Positions 36,108 to 45,480 of a stretch of DNA of 64,000 bases are shown piece by piece (position 1 is the first letter of the stretch; every line of letters begins with the position of its first letter). The position numbers were made by a program, and so were the translations under genes. The stretch is from CAWIVH01 sp963839475 (GTDB lineage: Bacteria; Acidobacteriota; UBA6911). The DNA lies in NCBI GenBank assembly GCA_963839475.1, contig CAWIVH010000013.1, positions 930,001-994,000 on the forward strand, in the 5' to 3' direction. The notes below the pieces were generated by a model. It had not been told where the DNA came from and searched no databases. It saw only the letters and a list, made by a program, of their open reading frames with translations.

Positions 36108-36577
36108 TTTCTACATCGGCTCCCTTTCTGAAACAAAGAACCAACAGATGCGGTCTCCATTTCATCGCAGCATGATTTCGTATCGATAGCAACCTCGTCA
36201 CTGGTCGGGCCGTCATCACGTTGACGGCCCTCGATTTGCAGATCAAGGCGCTCAAGCTCGAGACGTAGACCGCCTTCGAGAGGTTCCTGACCCCGGATCA
36301 GTCGGTGATCCTGGCCGACATCTCTCTCGACGCGGTGGCGAAATCGCCCTTGTGACGGCCTTTGCGGAAAGGCGTGGTTACTTCGAAGCCCGTTACTTCG
36401 AAGCCCAAGTGAGCCGTCGGAAGCTCGCCACGAAGCCGGAGATCCTAGTTCGGCGGCATAGTTCGAGCGACCTATAAGCTCGGATTCGGAGGGCTCAGAA
36501 TTTCGCTGCCTGGTCCGAGTATCGCGACCGTAGCGCGAGATTTCGCGAGCGCGCGGGCAGACCTCGACTGGACCTCT

Positions 36578-36745
36578 GCAATAAGGCAGGGGTGGGCCAA
36601 AACCCGCGTGCGGATGCGCGGTTCCGGTGTATGCTGAGCAAGGGCACGCACAGCGGTCGGATCCAGAAGCCTCGCCGCGGATGAAGCAGATTATACCGCC
36701 TATCCATCGGGATGGCCGTGTATAGTGCGTGTGTAACAACTGAAA
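36578..36745. repeat. Dispersed repeat R, copy R3
   Basis: Contains GCAATAAGGCAGGGGTG, GGATGCGCGGTTCCGGTG, GCGGTCGGATCCAGAAGCCT, CTATCCATCGGGATGGCCGT and GTGTATAGTGCGTGTGTAAC in the same order as R2. No tRNA end follows it. The region 36108-36577 upstream holds no identifiable gene, only short fragments in several frames. Confidence 0.65.
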
Positions 36746-36814
36746 ACCAAATGTGAGATTGCGCCGCCACAGCGCGTGTTTTGGAGGCAGTGCGCGTTGC
36801 CGGTTCTACCGAAA

Positions 36815-36868
36815 TCAAGCTGCATGACCGCGCTTTGGCTTTTCGATCGGCGCCAGACACAGCCGCTC
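36815..36868 (-). pseudogene. Fragment of a second higA-like 3' end
   Basis: On the minus strand 36868-36815 reads ERLCLAPIEKPKRGHAA and stop, matching LSLSPIEKPKRRHAA of the HigA at 34307. The DNA on both sides down to R3 is also similar to the att-B flank (AACTGAAAACCAA). It indicates that the higA-att B segment was once duplicated here. Here the stop follows the conserved end directly, supporting the idea that HigA at 34307 has an extended tail. Confidence 0.6.
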
Positions 36869-36915
36869 CTACGCAACCCGTCGCGATCGTCTCGCCCGGC
36901 GACTGACGAAAGAGA

Positions 36916-36945
36916 ACCCGGCCGAGCGCACTGCGCCGGCCGGGT
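36916..36945 (-). terminator. Terminator-like hairpin after the cytochrome-PKD gene
   Basis: ACCCGGCCG (36916-36924) and CGGCCGGGT (36937-36945) form a perfect 9-bp GC-rich stem with a 12-nt loop. Read on the minus strand it lies 35 bp after the stop of the PKD-containing frame and is followed by the pyrimidine-rich TTCTCTTTCG. A plausible intrinsic terminator. Confidence 0.55.
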
Positions 36946-36980
36946 CCCGACTCCGATTGCGGGTCTAACCCCGCCTGCGG

Positions 36981-39777
36981 CTACCGGCGCGTAAAGGTCG
37001 TCGCCACCTGCTGGCCATCGGGGTTGACGATCAGGATGTTGACGGCCGTGCCCAGCGGGAACTTGGCCGCCAGCGCGGTACCACCAAGAACGATGCGCCT
37101 GGAACTGACGAACTCCACCGAAGGCCACGGCACAGTGTCAATACGGATGTACACATTCAGGCTATTGACGAAGTTGGTACCGTCGATTCGGATCCTCAGT
37201 GGGTTCGCCTGTTGCCGGACGGCGGTCACCGTCGGCGCCGGCGTGGACGTCGACGACACGATGATGCTCCCGCTCTGTGAGGTTGTCTGGTCTCCTACCG
37301 ACGCCGTCACGGCCCAGGAATATGTCCCGGCAGTCGAATAGGTGTGCGTAGGAGCCCGGATCGTGCCGTGCGCAGTGCCGTCGCCGAAGTTCCAGTCGTA
37401 GGCGATAGTGCCGCTGCAACCCTGGGCCGTCACGGTCAGCGAGAATTGCACGCTGACGCCAACCGTCGCCGTAGCAGGCACGGTTGCGATCGAGGAGAGC
37501 GAGCATCCTGCCGTGATGACGATACTCCCGGTCTTAGAGGTCGTCTGGCCGTCGGCCGACGCGGTCATCGTCCACAAGAAGGTCCCGGCGGACCCGTAGG
37601 TGTGCGTCGTGTTGGCGGTCGTCGCAGGCGCGCTGCCGTCGCCGAAGTTCCAGACGTAGGCGATGCTGCAGGCGCAGCCCTGGGCTGTCACGGTGGTCGA
37701 GAACGGCACGCTGGCACCAACCGCGGCTGTCGACGGTACCGTCGCCATCGAGGTCAGCGAACACCCCGAACCCGGTCCGACGGTCACGACGACCGTCGCC
37801 AGGTTCGAGTCGATCGCCCCGTCCCAGCGGCGTAGGTGAAGGCTGTCCGTTCCGGCGAACCCGGCGGACGGGAAGTAGGTCGCGGTCGTGCCCAGACAGG
37901 CCCGACCGTGCCGTTCGCCGGCTGCGAGACGACCCGCGTAGCGTCAGCGCGTTGCCGTCCGGGTCGGTGGCGGCCAGGCGGATGGCGACCGGCGCGTTCG
38001 CCGATCGTCGAAGCCGACAGGTTGCTCGCCACCGGCGGCCGGTTCGGGTTGGCCGTGCTCGCTCGCCGGGCCGTTGTGGCACGTGTAGCAGCCGACCTGC
38101 GCGCCGCGGAACAGCGGCTTGGTGCCGTAGCGTCGTCGAGAGCGTGCGCGCTGGCGAACGAGCGGGACAGCACGGTGCCGCGGTAGTCGGCGCCGTGGCA
38201 GGCCTGGCACTGCGTCGAGTTCGCCTCCGCAACGTCGCCGTGGTGCTCGACACCCAGGCCGGCGCCGACCGGGTGCATGCCGTGCGGCCCGCCGTTCGTC
38301 GTGGCCGGCGTCGTCGCGTGGCAGGCCGTGCACTCGCCGATCGTGCCCGACGTGCCCCTGCGAGCGCGACGCTCTGGAGGTTGTCGTTGGCGTGCGAGGT
38401 CGGGTACTCGGCGTGCGTCGAGCCGTGGCAGGCCGCGCACTGCAGGCCGCCGTGCCCCGCCGAGAACCGGTAGAGCGAGAGGCCCGGCCGCGGGCGCGTT
38501 GGCGGCTGGTGGCGAACGTCGCGTCGACGGCGACGCGCGGCTACGCCGGTCGAGTCGAACGCCGACGTGAAGCGGATCTGCGCCGCTGTTGACCGTCGCC
38601 GTTCCCGGTGTGGCAGTTCTGGCAGGTCGGCTCCTCGAGCCAGCCGGTGCGCGTGGGCGCGCCCGACCGTCGCTCATCGGGCCGTGGCAGCTCTGGCACT
38701 GGATCGCCATCGTGCCGTCGGCGGCCACGGCGTTGCCCATGACGCCGCGCAGGCAGCGCGTCTCCGACCCGGGGTGGCAGCGGTAGCAGGCGCGATGCGG
38801 TTGGCGCGTCGCATCCGAGCGTCGAGGCCGTTGGTCGGGATCGATCACGCCGGGCGTGCAGCGTGTGAATCGACGCTCGTGAGCGGCGGGAATCCCGGGG
38901 ACGCCGCTGCCCGCCAGCGCCTCGGACAGCGTGGCACGCCGCGCAGAGGATCGGCGTGCCGCCGGTCGCGGTCGCGTACAGGCCCGCGGCGCTGTAGCCC
39001 TTCGTCGCGAGCGCCGCCGCGTAGGCAGGCTGCGCCAGCCTGGCGGTCGTCGTGCAGGCGCAGGATGTTCAGGCGGTAGTCGCGCTGCGGGTCAGCGAGC
39101 GTTCACCCACCCGGCGGCGGGCCGCGCGGCCGCGCCCGCTCCCGAAGCGTGGCACGCCGAGCAGTCCATCTCGTCGGAGACCGGCAGGACGATGTCGCGT
39201 GGACGCCAGCATCGTCCCCGACGCGTCCACGCGCGCTGACCCGCATCAGCGGGTAGGGGTTCTTCGCGCCCGCGTCGTCGTACGGCGTGATCGGGATCCC
39301 CTCGGCGATGAACCAGTTGAATGCCGGCGTCGAAGGTCATGGCTGCGGCGTGTTGGCGGCGCCCGGCATGTTGTGGTCCAGCAGGCCCAGGTCGACGGGC
39401 AGGGAGGCGCCGAAGAGCGACCGCGACGAACGTACCAGAAGTTCGTCTTGCCGATCGACGTCGTGTTGATCGAGCCGCTCGGATCGGCCACGCCCTCGTA
39501 GGTCACCAGTGGATCGCGCCGACGAGGTCGTTCGACCAGCTGGCCGGACGGGTCGATGACCTGCGCCTGGATCGTGTTGTAGGGGGGCAGGATGGCGAAG
39601 ACGCTGAAGTCGGCGTCCATGCAGTGCATGCCGAGGTTGTTCCACGCGACGACTTTCCAGCCGGTGGTGGTGAATGAGCGGACATGAAGGAGGGAACGCG
39701 GTGATCAGGCCGCAGACGATCATAGTGAGCAGGAGCCTGGCGAGGGAGCGCCTCGCTAACGTGGGTCTTGTGTGCAT
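36981..39777 (-). pseudogene. Nine-haem c-type cytochrome with PKD and TIG-like domains, many frameshifts
   Basis: The gene starts at ATG 39777 with AAGGAGG 5 nt upstream and a signal-like LARLLLTMIVCGLITAF. A domain with LGMHCMDADFSVFAILPPYN follows, then nine CxxCH haem sites on the minus strand between about 39162 and 38076 (CSACH, CAACH, CYRCH, CQSCH, CQNCH, CAACH, CTACH, CQACH, CYTCH). Next come a Big-like segment (ATDPDGNALT) and an intact frame 37787-36981 with two PKD domains (YVWNFGDGS, YDWNFGDGT) and a TIG-like end. The part before 37.8 kb changes frame roughly every 100-300 bp, yet all haem motifs survive, which looks more like local sequence error than old decay. Confidence 0.75.
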
Positions 39778-39780
39778 AGT

Positions 39781-39932
39781 GCCTCCTTCTTTTTGATCTT
39801 TCCGCCTATATTTTAGGCCTTACCTTAGTCTGCCAAATAAGGCATGTTCATCAGTTGTAAGACCTTTTCTTTGATTTTGCCTTTCATTTCGTGAAACGTG
39901 CCTTTTGCAGTGTACTCAGCGCTTTGCTTCAT
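39781..39932 (-). pseudogene. CsbD-family stress protein remnant
   Basis: From ATG 39932 the minus strand reads MKQSAEYTAKGTFHEMKGKI, KEKVLQL, then ADxGKAxNIGGKIKKK where each x is TAA in place of an expected Glu codon. This is the CsbD/YjbJ pattern (GTFHEMKGKIKEK, GKIQKK). Two nonsense codons make it a pseudogene. Its 3' end supplies the Shine-Dalgarno of the cytochrome gene. Confidence 0.65.
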
Positions 39933-40382
39933 AAATTGTCTCCTTGGAAAGTGAAAACTTGTTTGAAAAATTATTGAGCGCGGCTGAGAATTTCAATTGG
40001 CGCGCACGCCAATCTTTTTGGGTCCTGGCAAGCATGAGAACAATGACCAGGATGTCCAGTCGGAATCCGCCCTTGGTTCTTTCCGCACGCATAGAGAACC
40101 GAACAGGATGATGCGCTGTGGTCAAAATGTAATTCTGACTCCAGGCGCAAGAAGAAAATAAATGGAGCGCAGCGGCGATGAATATCAGATCAAGTTTCGA
40201 GATTGCCGATAGGTTGGCGATTATGATGCCAGGCAACCCTCTGACGGACGAGCACACGGCCGGTACGCAGCTATCATGCTCGGCGCGCAGGATTGTTTAG
40301 TGGCGGTTTCAACGCCTATCACAGGCATCCCGGCAGCCACAATTTCTCTCAAATTGGGCATCACAGGCATTTGGAATGAAGG
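39933..40382. other. Intergenic region, no supported gene
   Basis: A 113-codon minus-strand frame (39916-40257) spans most of it but has no recognised similarity, no ribosome-binding site and overlaps the csbD remnant. I see no RNA gene or repeat R copy. Probably decayed sequence between csbD and the brnTA remnant. Confidence 0.4.
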
Positions 40383-40653
40383 CTACGCGACGATCTTACG
40401 CTTCAATAGGGTGACCTCCTTTTCAAGGCGGTCGAGCCGCGATTCAGTCTGCTCATCGTTTTGCAGCGCCTTACTGAAGAATTGATTCAAGAGCACTTGA
40501 TACGGCACGCCTGTTACGGTAGCTTTGGTCCGCAGTATGTCCAGGCTGGTTTTGTTTATATTTATTGTAATTTCGGGCTGCCGCTATTTTGCGACGAATC
40601 TGCTCGATGCCCTTGGGGTCGGTTTCAAGCTCACTCAGTTTGGGTTCCTTCAT
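40383..40653 (-). pseudogene. BrnA/CopG-type ribbon-helix-helix antitoxin, frameshifted
   Basis: It starts MKEPKLSELETDPKGIEQIR from ATG 40653; near 40572 the frame changes and continues PEITINIDKTSL-like sequence (actual ITININKTSLDILRTKA), VTGVPYQVLLNQFFSKAL and a coiled end SRLDRLEKEVTLLKRKIVA to the stop at 40383. One single-base change separates the two halves. The ribbon-helix-helix core is otherwise intact. It overlaps the upstream toxin remnant by 23 nt. Confidence 0.72.
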
Positions 40654-40912
40654 TATAAAACCTTCCGAATTTTCGCCACGATGCAGACTCGAAAATCCGA
40701 ATAAAATCTACGCGCCTGGCAAGGCGAGTGGTGAGTATTTTCCCAGACGCTGACTTGCCCACCCAGAAGAACCTTGCCTCCGCCGCGGAGTGTTACGCGT
40801 CCGTCAACTGAAACCTAATCGGATCGGAGAATGTCTCCACCGCTTCGACAAACGTAAGGCCGTGCTTTTGAAGATTTTCGATTTCTCTGGAAAGATCCCA
40901 CTCAAATTCCAC
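40631..40912 (-). pseudogene. BrnT-type toxin with premature stop
   Basis: From GTG 40912: VEFEWDLSREIENLQKHGLT, FVEAVETFSDPIRFQLTDA, a TAA (40793-40795) and then HSAAEARFFWVGKSASGKIL in the same frame. EWD, NLQKHG, FSDP and HSxxEARF are the hallmarks of the BrnT/DUF4258-like family. The nonsense codon sits just before the conserved HS. The toxin is dead unless this is a sequence error. Confidence 0.7.
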
Positions 40913-41133
40913 GAGTCACATAGTCCATATCTATATGTTTGATTCCATATTCCGAGCGGAATTCATCCGTTTAAATCAATTACCCGCTGCCTGTGGTGAG
41001 CGATTGCAGGAAAAATCAAAAGGTTGTGCGGCGGATTGTCGATACCCGCGGTTCTCCGAATAATAAACAGCATGGCAGCTCAGCGCCAACTCTTGCCCCT
41101 GCCGCAGTCCTGGTGAAAACGTGGAACTTCTCA

Positions 41134-41157
41134 AAAATAGAATTCGTATTCTATTTT
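41134..41157. promoter_or_regulatory. Perfect inverted repeat, probable TetR operator
   Basis: AAAATAGAAT (41134-41143), 4-nt centre TCGT, ATTCTATTTT (41148-41157): a perfect 10-bp inverted repeat 34 bp before the serine hydrolase start. It overlaps AT-rich hexamers usable as a -10 (TAGAAT). The TetR-family gene in the same operon makes it the likely autoregulatory operator. Confidence 0.65.
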
Positions 41158-41190
41158 GCAGGGCGGTTCTAGGAATCGAGGAGGACGAAG

Positions 41191-43110
41191 ATGAAAATAT
41201 CATCCCTTTTGCCGAGCTTGCTGCGGGGCTGCTTTTTTTTCGCGATAATCCCTATTCAGATTTCTTACGGCCAGGATTCGAAACCTCCGGTTCCGGCACA
41301 AGCCGCCGGTGCCCAGGCCGGCGAAATCCAGGCGCTGCTCGACCCGTTTTTCGCCGAGCGCATGACCCAACGACACATTGCCGGGGCCGTTGTAGTGATG
41401 GTCAGGGATGGCCAGGTCCTTTTCTCCAAAGGGTACGGCTATGCAGACCTCGACAGGAGGATCCCCTTCAATCCGGACACCACGATTTTCCGAGCCGGTT
41501 CCATATCCAAGCTTTTCACCGCGACTGCGGTAATGCAGTTGGTCGAGCGGAACCTTCTCAATCTCGATGAAAACGTCAATTCCTACCTCAAACATTTTCA
41601 GCTCAAAGACCTGTTTCCGCAGCCGGTGACTCTGGGACATCTGCTGACCCACACGGCAGGATTTGCGGAATATATTCACCGGCAGCACCGCCTGGTGGAG
41701 TCCGACTGGCAACCGCTGGCCGAGTACCTGACGGAGCGCATGCCGCCCCGGGTACTGCCGCCGGGAAGGTTCTTCAGCTACAACGATCATGGTTTTTCCC
41801 TGGCCGGACTTATCGTCGAAGAGGTTTCAGGGATTTCGTTCCCGGGCTACGTGGCTCAGAACATTTTCAATCCTCTCGGCATGGATCGAAGTACATTCCG
41901 GCAGCGGCCGGCACCCGAGCTGATGAAGGATCTTGCCGTGGGCTATCTATTTAAAGACGGCGCGAATGTCCCGTACACGCTCGATTATGTCGAAACGGTT
42001 CCCGCCGCCGGGCTTTTCACCACCGGCCGTGACATCAGCCGGTTCATGATGGCTCACCTGCAGACCGGCAGGTTAGGCGAAATTCGGATCCTGGGCGAAA
42101 ACGCCACCCGGGAAATGCATTCAAGGCATTTCATTCATCACGAGAAGCTGCGCGGCCGCGCCTATGGTTTTTCTGAGCTGTTCATCAATGGCCAAAGGAT
42201 CATCTTTCACGACGGCGGCATGCCCGGCTACACAAGTCGCCTCTGCCTGCTGCCGGAGTCCGGGATCGGGTTTTTCGTATCCTGCACGAGCGACGACCTT
42301 GGCACGAAAGCCATCTTGACCACGAAATTGATGGATCGTCTTTTCCCGCCGGACGGAAAACCCGCGCCGGCGAAGCCAGCCCCGCAGACTGTCAAGGTCT
42401 CCGAGTTCTTGGGCTATTATGACCAGGTTGCCGGGTTCGCGACCAACGGCTTGCGTCTGGGATCCATGCTCCAGAACTACGCGGTGGTCAAGGCTGGCGC
42501 AAGCGACCGCATCTCCGTGTTCGGGGGAGAATACGCGGCAGTCGAGCCCCTGGTTTTCCAGGACAGGGGCGGGAACTACGTTGCATTCGGACGCGACGAA
42601 GACCAGGAGATCCGTTACCTGTATGCCGGCAGCGGAGTATATGAGCGACTCGGGCGCCTGGAGAACCCAACGGCGCTTTTGTACCTTGCAGTGATTTTCG
42701 TAATGGCTTCGATGCCCATGGGCGTTCTCTGGCCCGCAGGCGCCCTGGTGTGGCCCGGCAGGTTCCGCTCGTCCTGGACGCGTCAATTCCCGTCCGGAAG
42801 GACCCTTGCCGCCGTGGTGAGTTTCCTCACGGTTTTTTTCCTCGCCGGCTTCGTTGGCCTTTTCATGCAGCTTGAAAATTACTGGCAGATCATGCGTAAC
42901 GAGTACCCATGGTCATGGGTGACCCGGCTTCTGGCCGTACCGCTCGTGATCGCGGTGCTTACACCCGTCCTGTTCCTCTACTCGGCGCGAGCCTGGAAGA
43001 CGAACGAGGGGACGGTGTTTGGCCGCGTCTATATGAGCCTGTTCACCGCCGTGACCCTGTTTTTCCTCTGGACTCTCGGGCAATGGCACCTGATCGGTTT
43101 CAATTACTGA
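41191..43110 (+). CDS. Beta-lactamase-fold serine hydrolase with C-terminal membrane domain
   Basis: 639 residues. Signal-like N terminus (LRGCFFFAIIPIQISYG). Class C/penicillin-binding fold: SxxK motif Ser104-Ile-Ser-Lys107 in FRAGSISKLF, second motif region FSYNDHGFSLAGLIVEEVSG (Asp where YxN has Asn), third motif HDGGMPGY. The last 190 or so residues contain four predicted transmembrane helices (e.g. LAAVVSFLTVFFLAGFVGLF), so the catalytic domain is membrane-tethered. GAGGAGG precedes the start. TetR follows 12 nt downstream. The substrate could be a beta-lactam, peptide or ester. Confidence 0.88.
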   Translation: MKISSLLPSLLRGCFFFAIIPIQISYGQDSKPPVPAQAAGAQAGEIQALLDPFFAERMTQRHIAGAVVVMVRDGQVLFSKGYGYADLDRRIPFNPDTTIFRAGSISKLFTATAVMQLVERNLLNLDENVNSYLKHFQLKDLFPQPVTLGHLLTHTAGFAEYIHRQHRLVESDWQPLAEYLTERMPPRVLPPGRFFSYNDHGFSLAGLIVEEVSGISFPGYVAQNIFNPLGMDRSTFRQRPAPELMKDLAVGYLFKDGANVPYTLDYVETVPAAGLFTTGRDISRFMMAHLQTGRLGEIRILGENATREMHSRHFIHHEKLRGRAYGFSELFINGQRIIFHDGGMPGYTSRLCLLPESGIGFFVSCTSDDLGTKAILTTKLMDRLFPPDGKPAPAKPAPQTVKVSEFLGYYDQVAGFATNGLRLGSMLQNYAVVKAGASDRISVFGGEYAAVEPLVFQDRGGNYVAFGRDEDQEIRYLYAGSGVYERLGRLENPTALLYLAVIFVMASMPMGVLWPAGALVWPGRFRSSWTRQFPSGRTLAAVVSFLTVFFLAGFVGLFMQLENYWQIMRNEYPWSWVTRLLAVPLVIAVLTPVLFLYSARAWKTNEGTVFGRVYMSLFTAVTLFFLWTLGQWHLIGFNY

Positions 43111-43122
43111 GGAGATGGTCCG

Positions 43123-43791
43123 ATGTCCCCAAAGCGAACACTGCAGAAACTGCCGTGGGTGCGAGTACCGCGGCAGCAAAGAAGCGACCGATCGCTGCGG
43201 CGCATCCTCGATGCCGCCGAGGAGATCATGGAGAGCAAGGATTACTCCGAGATCACGGTTGCTGAAATTGTGAAGAGAGCCCATTCATCGATCGGGGTTT
43301 TTTACTCGCGTTTCCCCGACAAACTCGCCCTTCTGCACCATCTGGACGAGCGGTTCGCCGAGGAGGCCGAGGAAGCGATCGACCACTACCTGAATTGCCG
43401 GGACTGGAAAGGCTGCACGCTTGCGCAAGCGAGCAAGGAACTCATCGAATTCCTGTGCGGGACCCACTATGCAAAAAGGGGAATGCTGAAATCGATTATC
43501 CTCCAGGTCAGATTACACCCGAATCAGCGTTTTCAGCAGGCCGGGAGACGGCTCATCAGCGCTTTGGATCGCATGGCCGGATTCCTCCATCGATGGAGGG
43601 ATGAGATCGCCGATCCGAATCCGGAGCGCGCGTTGCGCATGGCCCTGGTCATGGTGATTTCCACCATCCGCGATTACCTGGTCTTCTCGGAAACCACGCT
43701 ATACCGGGACTTCATCGGGATCGATCTTGATGAATTTCCGGCAGCCCTGAATCAAACGTTCCTGCACATGATCCGGGCACGATGCAGCTGA
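43123..43791 (+). CDS. TetR/AcrR-family regulator
   Basis: 222 residues. N-terminal helix-turn-helix: RSLRRILDAAEEIMESKDYS, EITVAEIVKRAHSSIGVFYS, RFPDKLALLHHLDERF. The C-terminal ligand-binding part is all-helical without a recognisable subfamily. It begins 12 nt after the serine hydrolase stop, so the two form an operon, and a perfect inverted repeat lies before that operon. Repression relieved by a substrate or product of the hydrolase is plausible (inference). Confidence 0.9.
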   Translation: MSPKRTLQKLPWVRVPRQQRSDRSLRRILDAAEEIMESKDYSEITVAEIVKRAHSSIGVFYSRFPDKLALLHHLDERFAEEAEEAIDHYLNCRDWKGCTLAQASKELIEFLCGTHYAKRGMLKSIILQVRLHPNQRFQQAGRRLISALDRMAGFLHRWRDEIADPNPERALRMALVMVISTIRDYLVFSETTLYRDFIGIDLDEFPAALNQTFLHMIRARCS

Positions 43792-43842
43792 CTTTTCGGA
43801 AACAACCGCGGTGGGCTGCGCTAAGCCCGCGCAGTACGTATC

Positions 43843-44006
43843 TAATGACTGGTCCGGATCCGGGCCTGCCTGTGAATGTCCGGCAGGGTTCAGGGATGGA
43901 TGGAAGCCGGATGGAATTTGCGGGTTTTGTGGCATTGGTGAACCTGTGCGAAAGCAAGTGAACCCTTGGGCGGGGAGTTCGAATCCTCTCGTCCCGACCA
44001 CCTCCT
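43843..44006 (+). repeat. att copy C with 135-bp left arm
   Basis: The tRNA-Pro end is 43978-44001 with one mismatch to copy A (T for C), and the match extends through CCTCCTCT as in the true tRNA flank. The 135 bp to its left (from TAATGACTGGTCCGGATCCG) are repeated almost exactly before copy D at 47466. The left arm starts about 50 bp after the TetR gene. Confidence 0.8.
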
Positions 44007-44400
44007 CTCTGCCGAGATCCGCTTGATTCATGAGCTGCCCGAACCGCAAACACACGAATCGCATCAGCCGCCTCAGATCGGGTAACGAGGCAACAGCGGA
44101 TATTTCCTGCAGATCGCGCTCGAGATATGTGCGGGTATAGCCATCGAACCAAATGGCTTGACCGGGGCTGTCTTTGATTTCCAGCGCCGGGATTGGATAG
44201 CCCCCTTTTCTCACTGCTGGTCGCCAATCCTCCTGCGGAATCTTCTGCGAAGCAACCAGGTCGAGCCAATTGCGGTCCCTGGCTGCGAGCAGCTCATCCC
44301 AGATCCCGGCCCGGCCAAGCCCGAGCTTTTCCCGCCGCGTCATAGGCCACAACGTAAGATAGCTCGCACCACCACGGGCATCACACGGGCGCTCCGGATG
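44005..44400 (-). pseudogene. DUF4143 (AAA_14-type ATPase) fragment
   Basis: Minus-strand residues LTLWPMTRREKLGLGRAG, WFDGYTRTYLERDLQEISAV and RLMRFVCLRFGQLMNQADLG match the central-to-C-terminal part of the AAA_14/DUF4143 ATPase family. The N-terminal P-loop domain is missing, and the protein stops being family-like exactly where att copy C begins. So the gene was truncated at both ends by island rearrangement. The long open frame through the att repeat (to 43699) is incidental. Confidence 0.72.
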
Positions 44401-44438
44401 AGGGATGCAGAGACGAGTCGCGGCAGAGGTTTCATGAT

Positions 44439-44457
44439 ATGAATGATAATCATTCAT
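44439..44457. promoter_or_regulatory. Fur-box-like palindrome
   Basis: ATGAATGATAATCATTCAT is an 8-bp perfect inverted repeat with a TAA centre, and its core AATGATAATCATT equals the centre of the classical Fur box. It sits between the DUF4143 fragment and repeat R4, with no intact downstream gene, so any function is doubtful. Confidence 0.35.
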
Positions 44458-44501
44458 ACCACGAATTGCATTCGCGGATGCGCATGGAAGGCCGGCACTG
44501 C

Positions 44502-44692
44502 GCCCCAAAGCTGCGTCTGGCTGCGCGGTTTCGTTGCATAAGGCGTCTCGAATTGAGGCGCAGAAGTAATAGGCGACATATTGCATCTGATCAGAATCCG
44601 TCGAAGGCAACGCAGGGCTGGCAACGGCAGTCGGATCCACAAGCCTCGCCAGGATGAGGCAGCTTATTCCGCCCATTCATCGGATGCCAAAG
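44502..44692. repeat. Dispersed repeat R, copy R4
   Basis: Shares AAAGCTGCGTCTGG-like left part, GAATTGAGGCGCAGAAGTAA, TAGGCGACATATTGCATCTG, GCAGTCGGATCCACAAGCCT and GGCAGCTTATTCCGCCCATT with R2 and R5. It joins the DUF4143 fragment to the 5'-truncated PQQ-propeller gene, marking the breakpoint of both. Confidence 0.65.
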
Positions 44693-44754
44693 TAATGGCT
44701 TTCGATAAAATGATCGGGAGGGAAATCTGACGGGCACTGCCCTCTGATTCGGAG

Positions 44755-45434
44755 CAGGGTTACTGCCAGCCCGTGATTTTGCAGGTGGGAGGAATCCGGC
44801 AATCAATCATCTGGCACCTCATTGCGGTGGCTTCACTCGATCCCGCAATGGGAAAGGTCCTCTGGCAGCAGCCTTTTTCCATCAACATGGGCATGACCCT
44901 GGCCACCCTGGTCCTCAGCGGATCGCCCCTGCTGGTTTCTTCTTTTTACTACAGCTCGATGTTTCTCGACCTCGTGGGAGCAGGGGTCAGGTTTCTCTGG
45001 AAGGGCAAAAGCAACAGCGAGATCGATACCGACGGATTGCATGCTGTGATCATCACGCCGGTCATCGATGGGATTAAATCTATGGCATATGCAGCTATGG
45101 GCGACTTCGTTGCCTGAATCTGAAGACTGGAGCGCGCGTTTCGGAAACGCTGGAGGCGATGAAGGAGAAGGCGCGCTGGACGTGCGGCCATTTCTTACGC
45201 CAGGGTAACCGCTACTTTATCAATAATGACCGAGGCGAGTTGATCATTGTGCAGCTTTCCCCGCAGGGCTATCAGGAGATCAGCCGAACCCATCTCATCC
45301 GGCCTACTTCTAATTCCGGCAACCGCTGCGAACTGGGGGCGATGAACTGAGCCCATCCTGATTACGCATAACGCCGTATCGTCGCCAGGAATGCTGCAGT
45401 GATCATTTCCGTGTCGTTGAAAAAACGGCAATGA
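44755..45434 (+). pseudogene. PQQ-type beta-propeller protein, C-terminal remnant
   Basis: Reads GYCQPVILQVGGIRQSIIWH, VASLDPAMGKVLWQQPFSI, LLVSSFYYSSMFLDLV, WKGKSNSEIDTDGLHAVI; then a one-base frameshift near 45110 to CLNLKTGARVSETLEAMKEK, RQGNRYFINNDRGELIIVQL and SNSGNRCELGAMN, followed by stops inside the last conserved stretch. This matches the C-terminal half of PQQ_2-type quinoprotein-like propellers. The 5' half is cut at repeat R4. Non-functional. Confidence 0.78.
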
Positions 45435-45480
45435 AAAGCGGACATCCCTCCTCCCTGTATCAATATCAGTGACGTCCCAC

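Noticed and set aside
37836..39677. Several 100-170-codon plus-strand frames
   Set aside because: All are antisense to the multihaem cytochrome, whose nine CxxCH sites are on the minus strand.
43699..44676. 325-codon minus-strand frame as one gene
   Set aside because: Only the middle is DUF4143-like; the ends are translations of att copy C, the TetR antisense strand and repeat R4.
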